NCBI GenBank assembly: GCA_949825045.1
Contig: OX463813.1
Span: 26,952,001 to 27,016,000 of the forward strand
Length of the DNA: 64,000 nucleotides
Direction of reading: 5' to 3'
Origin: Argyresthia goedartella
Lineage: Eukaryota > Arthropoda > Insecta > Lepidoptera > Argyresthiidae
The translations under genes and the position numbers were made by a program. This document shows, piece by piece, positions 12,123 to 21,200 of this stretch (the stretch's first letter is position 1; each line of letters begins with the position of its first letter). The notes under the pieces are model-generated. The model did no database searches, had not been told where the DNA came from, and saw nothing but the letters and a program-made list of their open reading frames with translations.

Positions 12123-12280
12123 ATTTTAAACCCCAAAGTTTGAAGAAATTCCTTATTACTTTTTGTAATTATTTTTAACTTTTTACGTGTGGTTTGTTTC
12201 ACGTTGCTCTTGATAATGGCTTTAGATTTATTATTTTTGTTTATTTTATAGACATCATGATTATCATTGAAGACTATCAT
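12119..12280 (-). CDS. 53-aa basic protein between penton and capsid genes
   Basis: A short gene that a length filter would miss. It runs from an ATG inside the last codons of the penton gene (17-bp overlap) to a stop that overlaps the capsid start. The product is lysine-rich (about a quarter Lys or Arg), opens MIVFNDNHDVYKI, and ends KEFLQTLGFKI. I associate that Leu-Gly ending, after a basic stretch, with small proteins in other arthropod Polintons. A basic virion peptide that binds DNA, like adenovirus core peptides, is a reasonable guess but not shown. The frame and both overlaps are kept in copy 2. Confidence 0.65.
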   Translation of the reverse strand: MIVFNDNHDVYKINKNNKSKAIIKSNVKQTTRKKLKIITKSNKEFLQTLGFKI

Positions 12281-12950
12281 TTCTTTTCCTTAGATGAAGA
12301 CGCAGTTGAATTTTTTCGTTGTTAAAATTAATTAGGTTTCCCTCTAAATCCAAAATTTTTAATGTTACTGATGAAATGTATTTATTTTTTATTGGGAAAT
12401 AAATAACGTTTTTTGGTACTTCAATAACTTGATATCCTGATGGAATATTAAGCACAAATTCATGTATTATATGTGTAGGTGAACCATTTGTAAAAGAGCC
12501 CTGTATTAGATCACATTCGACTCGTATCACAGACGCTGGTATAATGTTCACTGGATGAGTTGAATCATGCCATTTATTCGCTTCCAAAATCGTACTCGAG
12601 AATCCAAGCATTGCACCGATACTATTTTTCACGCGAAAATCAATTGGTTTAGTGCAAAATAAAGAACATTTTAAAGTATTGTTATTTGGATGAATCATAA
12701 TGTTACAATTCTCCATTTTCGATTTTATATATTCATTTAAAGCAGATAAATCATAAATGCCATTTGGAATTTTTATCACATCATTATTCCCATATGCAAA
12801 TACGTTATTGCTTTCATGTATGTTAGGAATTGAATTGAATGTGGAAAAAAATAATAAACCACACTCATAATTACCATCTAAACTCAAAGGAGATGTAAAT
12901 TCAGATTGGAGAATAGATTTATTACCAACGATTGTTAGAGTCACAGACAT
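12264..12950 (-). CDS. Penton-like minor capsid protein
   Basis: 228 residues from the ATG at 12,950 (MSVTLTIVGN). The frame is open further upstream but holds no earlier ATG. It is beta-rich, with NYECGLLFFSTFNSIPNI near the start and the C-terminal signature FVLNIPSGYQVIEVPKNVIYFP followed by INFNNEKIQLRLHLRK, which I know from the penton/minor capsid protein of arthropod Polintons. In that family the protein forms pentameric vertices with one jelly-roll fold. It lies between protease and capsid genes as expected. Protein identical in copy 2. Confidence 0.78.
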   Translation of the reverse strand: MSVTLTIVGNKSILQSEFTSPLSLDGNYECGLLFFSTFNSIPNIHESNNVFAYGNNDVIKIPNGIYDLSALNEYIKSKMENCNIMIHPNNNTLKCSLFCTKPIDFRVKNSIGAMLGFSSTILEANKWHDSTHPVNIIPASVIRVECDLIQGSFTNGSPTHIIHEFVLNIPSGYQVIEVPKNVIYFPIKNKYISSVTLKILDLEGNLINFNNEKIQLRLHLRKRNDSLQ

Positions 12951-12979
12951 TGCAACAACTGAACTCAAACGTAAAGTAC

Positions 12980-13351
12980 TCAGTATTTATTTAGATCCCA
13001 AAAGGCATTTAAAAACTTTAAACATAAATGACCACATTTGTATGTGTTACGTTTCTGATCGTTATCATAATTATAAAATATATTTGGTCCTATGTATTTG
13101 ATTAATTCTTCTGGTGGCTTTAAATTACCATAACTATCATAATACTCTACATAATTATCTAATTTTGCATAGGCTACCCAATGAGTTCCAGCATTCTCAG
13201 AATTGTCAAGATTCATAATAGCACATTCCTTTTTTAATGGATGCTGAGGTAAATCATCCCTCATAAACACTCCTCTGAAAAATGGAATGTTTTGACCATA
13301 TTTAAGTAAATCTATATTAGTAAGCGCTCTCTTGGGTAGCCTATGATTTAG
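12980..13351 (-). CDS. Adenain-like cysteine protease, expressed by -1 frameshift from PX
   Basis: A maturation protease that would cut capsid-associated proteins during particle assembly. Visible catalytic residues are His in NAGTHWVAY, Asp in YYDSYG, and Cys in KCGHLCLKF, in adenain order. The conserved N-terminal part (LPKRALTNIDLLKYGQNIP, then FFRGVFMRD) lies in the frame but has no ATG. The first ATG is only at the MRDDLP position and would cut off this region. The open frame starts within the A8 run at the PX stop, where A AAA AAC (13,357-13,351 on the minus strand) is a canonical -1 slippery heptamer. A perfect 14-bp stem (13,332-13,345 with 13,168-13,181) begins 5 nt downstream. I therefore call it the product of -1 frameshifting. 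A hidden splice is the alternative. Confidence 0.82.
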   Translation of the reverse strand, partial: LNHRLPKRALTNIDLLKYGQNIPFFRGVFMRDDLPQHPLKKECAIMNLDNSENAGTHWVAYAKLDNYVEYYDSYGNLKPPEELIKYIGPNIFYNYDNDQKRNTYKCGHLCLKFLNAFWDLNKY

Positions 13352-13357
13352 TTTTTT
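13345..13357 (-). promoter_or_regulatory. -1 ribosomal frameshift signal (slippery site and stem start)
   Basis: Read on the minus strand: A AAA AAC in the PX phase, then the PX stop TAA, a 5-nt spacer TAAAT, and the first base of the 14-bp stem CATAGGCTACCCAA. It pairs with TTGGGTAGCCTATG about 150 nt downstream, at 13,181-13,168. The same heptamer works in the gag-pro junction of mouse mammary tumour virus (established). Use here is inferred. Confidence 0.75.
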
Positions 13358-13752
13358 TTATTATTTACATAAATTCCCAAACCATCACCACGCTCTTTGA
13401 GACATAATCCTTTTCCTATACACAGTGTTTCCATTTTCTTGTTATGTCGTTTTAATTCTTTCAAGCGTTCCTTAGCGCATTTAATAGCATTAACTGCTTT
13501 AGCAATGCCAGCTGCCCCTCCAGCCAAACCACCAGCAGCAGACAGTCCAGCAAATATCGGTATCAATGGCAAGAATCCTCCAACTTTTGGGATAGGTATC
13601 ACACGCGGGGTAATCACAGACTCATCTGAATCTGAACCCAATTCTTTAACAACAGCCATGGCGAGTTCGATAGCTGCCTTTTTGCATTGAGGTTTAAATT
13701 TTTTTATATGCTTTTTTGTAATTGAAACTATATTTTTAAAAGTTTTTTTCAT
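13348..13752 (-). CDS. PX / adenovirus pVI-like minor capsid protein
   Basis: 134 residues from the ATG at 13,752. An N-terminal lysine-rich part is followed by ITPRVIPIPKVGGFLPLIPI and the glycine/alanine segment FAGLSAAGGLAGGAAGIAKAV, a membrane-active-looking helix, then a basic C-terminal part ending KKN. Proteins of this pattern are the PX family of Polintons, compared with adenovirus minor proteins that act in entry and core packing. In copy 2 the same gene has an ATG 81 bp further upstream in frame. Here one A fewer in an A-run (7 against 8) puts that ATG out of frame. The last codons lie on the frameshift signal for the protease. Confidence 0.8.
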   Translation of the reverse strand: MKKTFKNIVSITKKHIKKFKPQCKKAAIELAMAVVKELGSDSDESVITPRVIPIPKVGGFLPLIPIFAGLSAAGGLAGGAAGIAKAVNAIKCAKERLKELKRHNKKMETLCIGKGLCLKERGDGLGIYVNNKKN

Positions 13753-13937
13753 TCCAGTGCCTTTTTTGATATTATTTTTGTCATTTTTATTAATACATTT
13801 TTTTGATTTGTTTTTGATTTTTGCATCACCATTGTAATCTAAACGAATTGTAAAATACTATTTATAAAAATTGTATGAAAAGATGTTTCTTTTCGAAGAG
13901 GTATTATCAGAATGAGAATGTAACTTGTATATTTTGC

Positions 13938-14876
13938 TTATAAAACTTTTGATTTATCTATCCAACAGTTTTCATTAGAAGGCAAACCTAACCATTTTAC
14001 GAATAGCTTATTTCCATTCTTTTTTATGACTTTTTCAACAAGATAAATATCAGGATGTCTAGTTTTTTGTAATTCTTGAATATAGAACGATCCTAATATA
14101 GGATTTTTTTTAGCATCTTCTAGGAGATAAGTGACAGGGTCTGTGTTCTGGATTTTTATAATTTTAAATATTTCTGTCGACCAATTTGGTGTATACCCTT
14201 TTTCAAAAGTTCCTTTATACTTACTTATACGCACATAATCTCCAAACTTAAGTATAGTTTTATTTTGTATGAACCTTTTATCTAAACGTATATTATTTTT
14301 ATATTTTTGCAATATCTGTTCTTTATGACTTGCATTTACTTGATTGGGTTTCAAACCTATTGTTCTATGCATTCTGCCATTATACATTTCTATTAATTTT
14401 GAAAGAATATCATGACTAAACCAAACATAGTTTCCTTTTAAACTAAAATATCTATACATAATACCTTTAAAGGTTCTAATAAATCTTTCTACTACAGAAG
14501 CTTTCTTAGTAGAATATGTTGAGTAATGATTTATATTATAATGATTGAACAATGTTTTAAGTTTCTTGTTGTAAAATTCAGTTCCTAAATCAGTTTGCAA
14601 ATTTTTAGGAATACGATTTTTACTAAATAAATGTTGGAATGCTTTAAATGTTTGTTCCATATTCTTTTGTTTTAAAGGATATACCCAAGCATACTTTGAA
14701 AAGACATCAATAACAGCCAATATGTATTTGAAATTAGAATTTTCTCTAGAAATAGATTGCATGTCGATTAGATCAGCTTGCCATAAATCATCAATGTCTT
14801 TCATCACAACATGTCTTCTTGGAAAATTTTTTCTTGCTTGCTTATGTATTTCTTTCACTACAATTTCTTTACTCAT
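13938..14876 (-). CDS. Polinton integrase, DDE core with chromodomain
   Basis: 312 residues. A retrovirus-like integrase joins the linear element to host DNA. The catalytic triad is visible: D35 in WQADLIDM, D96 in LQTDLGTEFYN and E130 in VVERFIRTFKG, with 33 residues between the last two. No N-terminal HHCC zinc domain is seen. The C-terminus from about residue 275 (VEKVIKKNGNKLFVKWLGL...CWI) is a chromodomain, which may guide insertion to marked chromatin. The ATG overlaps the stop of the fibre-like gene as ATGA inside a run of nine A. It differs from copy 2 by one residue (GLPS against GLSS). The frame is intact. Confidence 0.95.
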   Translation of the reverse strand: MSKEIVVKEIHKQARKNFPRRHVVMKDIDDLWQADLIDMQSISRENSNFKYILAVIDVFSKYAWVYPLKQKNMEQTFKAFQHLFSKNRIPKNLQTDLGTEFYNKKLKTLFNHYNINHYSTYSTKKASVVERFIRTFKGIMYRYFSLKGNYVWFSHDILSKLIEMYNGRMHRTIGLKPNQVNASHKEQILQKYKNNIRLDKRFIQNKTILKFGDYVRISKYKGTFEKGYTPNWSTEIFKIIKIQNTDPVTYLLEDAKKNPILGSFYIQELQKTRHPDIYLVEKVIKKNGNKLFVKWLGLPSNENCWIDKSKVL

Positions 14877-15163
14877 TTTTTTTTAATTTTCTGTTTCACT
14901 GACTCTATACTTTGTTTGATACTGTTGATTTCTGATCCAATTTGTGCCAGATTTTGGTTTATTGATTTGAGTTTAATTTCTAAGCTCTCTATATTCTTAT
15001 CAACATATTGTTTGTTCACACAATCTCCAGCATCTACTGGATTTACAATATTTTTAAGGAGCTTATTTAAAGATCCATCAGTCATACTACAAATCAGATA
15101 ATCTGAGTGACTATCCATTTTCTGTCGTTTAAATACATGATGTCCAAACTTATCGATGTTCAT
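14873..15163 (-). CDS. Fibre-like coiled-coil minor protein, 96 aa
   Basis: The N-terminal half carries NIVNPVDAGDCVNKQYVDKN, a pattern seen in tail-fibre and collar proteins of several viruses (established for phages). The C-terminal half (ESLEIKLKSINQNLAQIGSE and on to KQKIKKK) has heptad spacing of a coiled coil. A trimeric fibre stalk or a capsid-attached coil is likely. Its stop overlaps the integrase start. A residue differs in copy 2 (NLAQ against NLTQ). Function is inferred from pattern only. Confidence 0.62.
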   Translation of the reverse strand: MNIDKFGHHVFKRQKMDSHSDYLICSMTDGSLNKLLKNIVNPVDAGDCVNKQYVDKNIESLEIKLKSINQNLAQIGSEINSIKQSIESVKQKIKKK

Positions 15164-15213
15164 CGCTAGCCCGTCAGTAATAAACTAGTTTAATGAAAAA
15201 GTTTACGCTCTAT

Positions 15214-16035
15214 TTATTCTCTAATAATACCTGCTTCTTTTAATTCCTCTATTATAGAAATTATTTCATTATCATGATTGGTATTTCCTGCACTCTTTGA
15301 GGCAACTAAAAGTTTTAACCTATCAATAAGTTCATTAGGATTGTCCCAGTATACTAAATCAGTATTTGATTTATATTTTTTTAATATTGGTAAACTACCA
15401 CCTTGTTGTACTTTTTTTGTTTCAGTTTCAAGAAATAAAGGCTTAATTATTTTTGAATATTTTATTCCTGAATTACCTTGTATTTGTCCTGATGGAATAA
15501 ATCCTCTTCTATGTGCATTAGTAGCAATTAAAATATCTTTATATAGTAACCTATCTTGTTCTGTGATCAAATCTATCTTAGGTTTATTTTCAAACAACAA
15601 CTCTGATAGACCTGGAGTAATGACATAGCTTTTATCTTTAATACTAAACACTGAACTATCTTCAGTTTTCTTTATTACGATGGGAACGTTTCCTATTAGT
15701 ACTTTGCCTCCTTCGTTTCTTATACCATAAGTAATGTTTTTATTCCTTTCATCATGGAAAATACTATCATCTAATTCATCTTCAGTATGCATACTAGTGT
15801 CACTTGTACATGAGCTAAAGTAATCATCATTATTCTCATTGGAAGCTTCCATTTGATTGTTTTTATTCTCTTCGTTTTTATGTATCGAGACTATCGACTC
15901 TAACGGATCAGTAATGGGTTTTAATATCTTACGTTGTTTACGTTCTGAAATATCTTCTTCCTCTTTCAGTATTTTTAATTTATTTTTAATATTCCTTACT
16001 GATTTTATTATTTGTTTTTTTATATCTACATCCAT
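15214..16035 (-). CDS. DUF8207-like conserved Polinton protein
   Basis: 273 residues. A lysine/glutamate-rich N-terminal half with predicted coil (KNKLKILKEEEDISERKQRK) and an acidic serine-rich linker (about residues 65-95) leads to a conserved C-terminal half. That half has GKVLIGNVPIVI, FSIKDKSYVITPGLSELLFE, NAHRRGF, GIKYSKIIKPLF and VYWDNPNELIDRLKLLVAS. I recognise it as the DUF8207 type found in arthropod Polintons. Its biochemical role is unknown. Position between packaging ATPase and fibre/integrase genes suggests a virion or packaging role. Protein identical in copy 2. Confidence 0.75.
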   Translation of the reverse strand: MDVDIKKQIIKSVRNIKNKLKILKEEEDISERKQRKILKPITDPLESIVSIHKNEENKNNQMEASNENNDDYFSSCTSDTSMHTEDELDDSIFHDERNKNITYGIRNEGGKVLIGNVPIVIKKTEDSSVFSIKDKSYVITPGLSELLFENKPKIDLITEQDRLLYKDILIATNAHRRGFIPSGQIQGNSGIKYSKIIKPLFLETETKKVQQGGSLPILKKYKSNTDLVYWDNPNELIDRLKLLVASKSAGNTNHDNEIISIIEELKEAGIIRE

Positions 16036-16127
16036 TTTAAAGTACTAATAATTGTACACTTCTGTTCGTTCTTATAGCTTGCACTATAGTGGTATTTTTT
16101 TTCTAATGACAGTAATATATAATCCTT

Positions 16128-16832
16128 TTATTCTAATTTAATAAATATATCAAAATATTTCCTGTACCTTCCCTTATCTAGCTCACAATCTTTGTTAATT
16201 ATTAAACATGCGTATTTTTCTTTCCATATATCAGTAGCCATTGATTTAAATCTATGCCAACTCATATCAGAATTGACATGCTCATCATAAATATGTTTTA
16301 AATTTACATCATCTTGTTTGAAGATAACTAATAAATTAGCATTATCTCGAATCAACTGCTTAGGTATTTTTGAGTAAGTTTGCGATAAATAAAAACAATC
16401 AATTTTTTTATGTCGACCCATGGAAAAATAATTACGTATATCACTCTGATTTTCACAGACTACATCATCAAAAATAAATATTGATTTTGTCAAAGCATCG
16501 TGGGGTGGAATAACATTTTTTTCATCTTGGAACAGGAACAATTTAATTTCTGGAATGTATCTTATCACTTCCTCTAAAAATAGATATTTTGGCTGGAAAG
16601 CTGTTTTCGAATAAAGATAAATGTTATGAAATTTTAACCCATTTTCATTTAATAACAAACTTATCATTACATTTGTTTTTCCACAATTCGATGGCCCGCA
16701 TATTATGCAGCGAATGGAATTTGGTAAAAGAATGCTATGTCTAAAAGTGTTAGTATTTTTATCAACTTTTATTTCACAAATATTTAAAGAAACGGGTTGT
16801 TTGATTAACTTCATTTTAGTTTCTGATGACAT
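16128..16832 (-). CDS. Genome-packaging ATPase (A32/FtsK-HerA type)
   Basis: 234 residues. It would drive viral DNA into preformed capsids by ATP hydrolysis. Walker A is GPSNCGKT at residues 46-53, Walker B is IFIFDDVV at about 118-125, and a following YLSQTYSKIP segment at 148-157 matches the sensor region of the poxvirus A32-like family. It starts at the ATG of MSSETK. The gene is transcribed divergently from the acidic spliced gene, with a 550-bp shared upstream region that contains an ATGT microsatellite. Protein identical in copy 2. Confidence 0.93.
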   Translation of the reverse strand: MSSETKMKLIKQPVSLNICEIKVDKNTNTFRHSILLPNSIRCIICGPSNCGKTNVMISLLLNENGLKFHNIYLYSKTAFQPKYLFLEEVIRYIPEIKLFLFQDEKNVIPPHDALTKSIFIFDDVVCENQSDIRNYFSMGRHKKIDCFYLSQTYSKIPKQLIRDNANLLVIFKQDDVNLKHIYDEHVNSDMSWHRFKSMATDIWKEKYACLIINKDCELDKGRYRKYFDIFIKLE

Positions 16833-16966
16833 AATGAGCTATTAATACATTAAATAGCATGTGTATTTATTGTTTGCATAAGAATAGATTTCATATAGTA
16901 TACCAGGATCATAGCAAATGAAGATCTTTAGTCTATGCCTACCCCTCTTAGGTGAAAAGGTTCAAG

Positions 16967-16994
16967 CATATGTATGTATGTATGTATGTATGTA
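16967..16994. repeat. (ATGT)n microsatellite in the divergent promoter region
   Basis: About six units of ATGT lie between the two divergent genes. Copy 2 has the matching run at 37,069-37,091. Confidence 0.85.
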
Positions 16995-17166
16995 TATTAT
17001 TATGTTATTGAATACTTATAAAAGTTTGATTAGTTTCTGAAATTCCTAGAAAATGTATCCGTTTTAAGTTTCATCTTTACTTACGTCAGCAGATCTCCTT
17101 TTATATTAACAAAACCTAAACAACCCTCCCTTCCCCTCGCTCAGTCTATACTCATCACAAGCAGTT

Positions 17167-17201
17167 TATTTTATATCAGTGTATATTTAACCTAATCAGT
17201 G
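17167..17201 (+). promoter_or_regulatory. Candidate TATA/Inr promoter of the acidic gene
   Basis: TTATTTTATA at about 17,167 is followed 29 bp later by TCAGTG at 17,196-17,201, a good arthropod initiator. The spacing is right for a TATA/Inr pair, and the first intron donor lies 90 bp further on. Confidence 0.4.
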
Positions 17202-17384
17202 TGCACATCTAAGTGTCTTAGAGCTCTGAGGGATTACTTCCAGTCTCAAGGATCTAATAAACTATTCAAGCAACTTTATTATTTACAAGTGAGTACCTAT
17301 TTTACATGTCTGTTTAAAAATAATATTATACTTCAAATCATTGCTGCAGTAAGTTTTAAAAAACATGTGAATGTTGTTTCAGAA

Positions 17385-17699
17385 ATGTCGGAGAACTCTG
17401 TCTTCAACTACTACAATGTTAGCCCCCCAGCTGTGGACCCTAGTTTGATTGATGAGTTCGGTGTTGGGGGTGAAGGTCAAGATGTAAACGCTTGGCTAGA
17501 TAAAGCTGAAAATAGGAGGATAGCATGGTTGGAATCCAAGAAGAAGGAAAAAACCATTGCCCCTAAAAAAAGGAAACTGAATGATGCTTCCTTTATTAAA
17601 AAAGAAAATGTAAAAAATTTATATGAGGATGTACTCGAAGAGACTGAGAATTTAATTAGAAAAATTTCAAAAAAAATATGTGATAATAGTGATAATTAA
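17385..17699 (+). CDS. Spliced acidic protein gene, with 84-bp deletion
   Basis: The coding exon starts at the ATG of MSENSVFNYYN, two bases after a 3' splice site (TTGTTTCAG). A 94-bp intron from GTGAGT at 17,289 to 17,382 separates it from a 5' untranslated exon. The product is 104 residues here and 132 in copy 2: 28 residues (from ASGSCV to VVQYV) are missing through an in-frame 84-bp deletion. It has a nuclear-signal-like KKKEKTIAPKKRKL and a charged helical end. It runs opposite to and converges on the polymerase gene. No family recognised; a regulatory or packaging-partner role is only a guess. Confidence 0.6.
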   Translation: MSENSVFNYYNVSPPAVDPSLIDEFGVGGEGQDVNAWLDKAENRRIAWLESKKKEKTIAPKKRKLNDASFIKKENVKNLYEDVLEETENLIRKISKKICDNSDN

Positions 17700-17903
17700 T
17701 ATCAATAAGTAGTTTTTGTTATTTATGTTAGCTATCTCACCTTATTCTAGTATACGATGACTTCATACTATTTTATCTAATAAATATATCCCATGTAAAT
17801 GTAAATGTGAATAAATTGATATTTAAAAGTTTGTGTTTAATTTATTTAATGAGATTTTAACTAGGATAGATAAAAACTTCAGTAGATAAAAATTTACAAA
17901 GTA

Positions 17904-18006
17904 GAGCTTGTCTCAGCTCAAATGACATGCCTCTCCACTTTAAACTCCATCTGCTTGTATGAGAAATGAGGTGGTGCGTCATTTGAGATAAGACAAGCTC
18001 TACATT
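17904..18006. repeat. Imperfect 26-bp stem hairpin downstream of the acidic gene
   Basis: Arms of 26 bp (beginning GTAGAGCTTGTCT and ending AATGAC, 24 of 26 paired) surround a 51-nt loop, in the region between the convergent acidic gene and polymerase. It could act as a folded 3' end or small-RNA precursor. An open frame across it is a by-product. Confidence 0.7.
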
Positions 18007-18166
18007 GTTAAGGAACTGGAGGGTTTCAATAAATGATACAAACAATAAGGTTAAACAATATTATTTTATTGGAATAAGCGAGTAAATATCAACAGTACAT
18101 GGAGCAAATTATATTAACTACAAATACATAAAACCTCATTTGGTTATTTTTACAAAGTTAAACCGC

Positions 18167-18229
18167 AAATTTAACAACATTATATCTAAAGTGATGATTC
18201 CACTTTAGATATAACATGGTTAAATTTTG
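18167..18229. repeat. Strong hairpin near the 3' end of the polymerase gene
   Basis: CACTTTAGATATAA and its complement pair perfectly over 14 bp around a 7-nt loop, and a further 10-bp stem (AAAATTTAAC) extends it after a 4-nt mismatch. It lies about 40 bp past the polymerase stop, where convergent transcripts would meet. Confidence 0.75.
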
Positions 18230-18269
18230 TTTATTTTTTTTTAATTAATTTACAACAGCAGGTTATTTC

Positions 18270-21200
18270 TTAAAATATAGTGGAATAATGTCCCCAGGGC
18301 AATGTTTTAAAACTTCCATTTAATATCTGTCTTTTATCATCATTTGCATTTAAAACAACCTTATTTACTTTTTGTGTATAGACACAGTGATTTTTAGATC
18401 GTATAAAATACATTGAATCTTTAAATTCTATGTTTTTAAATAAAGCATCCTTATATTTATTAATATCCAATTTTTTTACAACACATTTTTTCACACCCTT
18501 GGCTTTCTTAACTGAACAGTTTTTATTTGTCTCTATACAATACAACTTGGCTCTTAAGCCCACAAATTCTGAAATAACATCCCCACTCATCTCATCTTTA
18601 AAATATCCTGGAATTTGTTTATTTAAACATGGCATATTGTACACATTGTCACACTTAAAATTACTAGTATCAAAATATTTAATATGTTTTTTCATGTCTT
18701 CATAAATATCCTCTGTATTTATAAGATACAGAAGGCTATCTGTATCTGTGTAACATAGTTGGATGTTCTTGTCATAAATTTTTTTCATTACTGAGTAATG
18801 AAAATTATATAAATGTGTTTTTGCTAGATCTAATATACTAAAACCTACATAAATTGGTTTATCCAGAATGACTTTTGAGGGCTCCATCTGTATGACTACC
18901 AAATCTTTTGAAATAATGGCCATATTTTTAAAATTAGGAGCGCTTATATATTTTTCAGCACCAATATATTTGTTTGTTTTATTTGATGAATCAGACCAAA
19001 TGTTTATCAGTTTCACATCTACCTGCTTTCTCTTATTCTCTATAGTCTTACCAAAAATTGAGTTATTTTGTTTCTTGAAAAAATTTTTTTCGAATTCAGA
19101 CTTTGCGTTTTGTCTTAGAGTTGTATTGAGAGTTATATAAGGTTCTAAAAATGCTCTTTGATCAAATGAAAGAACTCTATGAATTTTAAGTAATTGTAAG
19201 CCATGTTCTAAGCATTTTTGTAAATGTACATAATGAATCACATACTTATATTTATCAAATAAATTGGATACTAATTTTATATTTTTACCAAGGGGAAATG
19301 GAACCTTTAATTGTTCTGCAGCAAACGGTAGATCTGCATGATTGTCATGAATTTCAGAAGGATAATGTAAATCTACTTCAAGAATGAAACCTGTATCACT
19401 ATGAGAACTTATCGTCATGACATTAAAATTGATCAATTCATTTTCTTTTAAAAATCTAAAATTTCCGGTGGGTAATTTTGACATCATCACATATCCATAT
19501 AAATTAACACAGTCAAAATACATTAAATAATTTGAAGATATGTTAGGTTTATAATCGGATAAATATTTATTATTCGCTTTTGCATACCGTCGTGAGCATT
19601 GAGCTAAACCCCCTCTGATACCTTTTTCAAACATTTGATAGATTTCAACATCTGATATTAAGTCTAACTCAACACCTGTATAAAGCTGCATAGCATCCCA
19701 ACTTAAAGATGGTGAAGAAACATAGTGACAAGGGTCTAGATTGTAATGATTAAGACTCATAAATCTAAATTTTTCAAATACGTCAGAAAGTAATAAAACA
19801 TCACATTTCAAGTAAAAATCTGTATAGTCTCCAAGAGTTTTCATTCCAAATGTTTCCCAAACATTCATAGCATGATTATAATCATCATTGGTAATAATCT
19901 CAGAAGTGAGTTTGTTATAAAATTTGTTTCTGTCTGGTAATGTGGTCTCATTATATCTATCCCACGAATCTACATAGTCATAGCAAAAGACACCTTTTCT
20001 CCGAGCTAAATTAAACATCTTTTCATCTTCATAAAATGACTTTAAGTTAATGAAGTCTTCGGTTTCAAGTGTTTTAATGAGATTATCTAAACTTGAATCC
20101 AAAAAATTTAAAGAATCAACAAATTTCAGCTGAGCAGTATGTTGTCTGTCAAGTGGGATAAACTTTGTAAAGGAAATATATTTTTCTTTGTTTTTTGGTA
20201 ATAGTTTAATGCGACCACATATTTTAGATAGCTCTACAATAAATAGATGACAATCGTAACCAGAAAGGTTATGGAAAATTATTGGAATGAATGGACAAGT
20301 CTTACAATTTAAATTGCATGAATTGTGTGCAGGTCCTCTAAATTTCCCAGTAAAGTGATCATGATCTAGAACTTTTGTATCTTCGAGAGAAAATGATTTT
20401 TTACATATATGACAGTTAGTTGTATTTTCCACTCTTAATTTTTCTTCTTCTGTTAAGGGAGTCATTTCTCTTTGTACAGATAATATTTTATGTAAACGAA
20501 GCAAATCCTTGCAAATTGACTCACAAAACTTTTGAGAACAGTTGGAACCCCTGTAGGAAACATAATCATTTAACTCTGGATTAGACTTACAACAAATGAA
20601 ATAACCGAAACAAGTTGCTTCGTGTACCTGCACATTCTCTACATGAGTGGATTTATGTTTATCTGAATACTCGCGGAGTAAACTCTCGAAGTCACCATAT
20701 ATCACTATTGGAATCCTTTGTGTTCTTTCATAATTTGAAAAACCTGTTTTGCTGCCTTCCTCAGGAAGAACAGTCTGTATCCCTGCACAATTATGACTTG
20801 CTAACTTCTCTTCTGTACTAAAGTACATGAAGCATTCATCACAAAGATGAATTCGTGATTTGTGTTTCGTGAGTTGGTTGTGTAAGAGCTTTCCCATATC
20901 TTTAATTAAACAGAAATGATTTTTCGATTTACAACTGATAAATAACAAATTCACATGCTCAACACGTCTTCGCAAAGTTTTGTATAGAGGACCTGTTATA
21001 CTACCATGTTCATCTAATCCATAAATATTGACACTCACTCCCGTATTATGTCTTTCAAACCATTTAATACATTTAAAGCTGGGGGGAAATGACATTCCTG
21101 AAGTGTTAAAAAAGTTAGAGAAATGAGGGTAAGATGAAAGTCTATTGGGATTATTTTTTGCAGGATATAAATGTGCTACAATGCTCCACAAAAAACAGTA

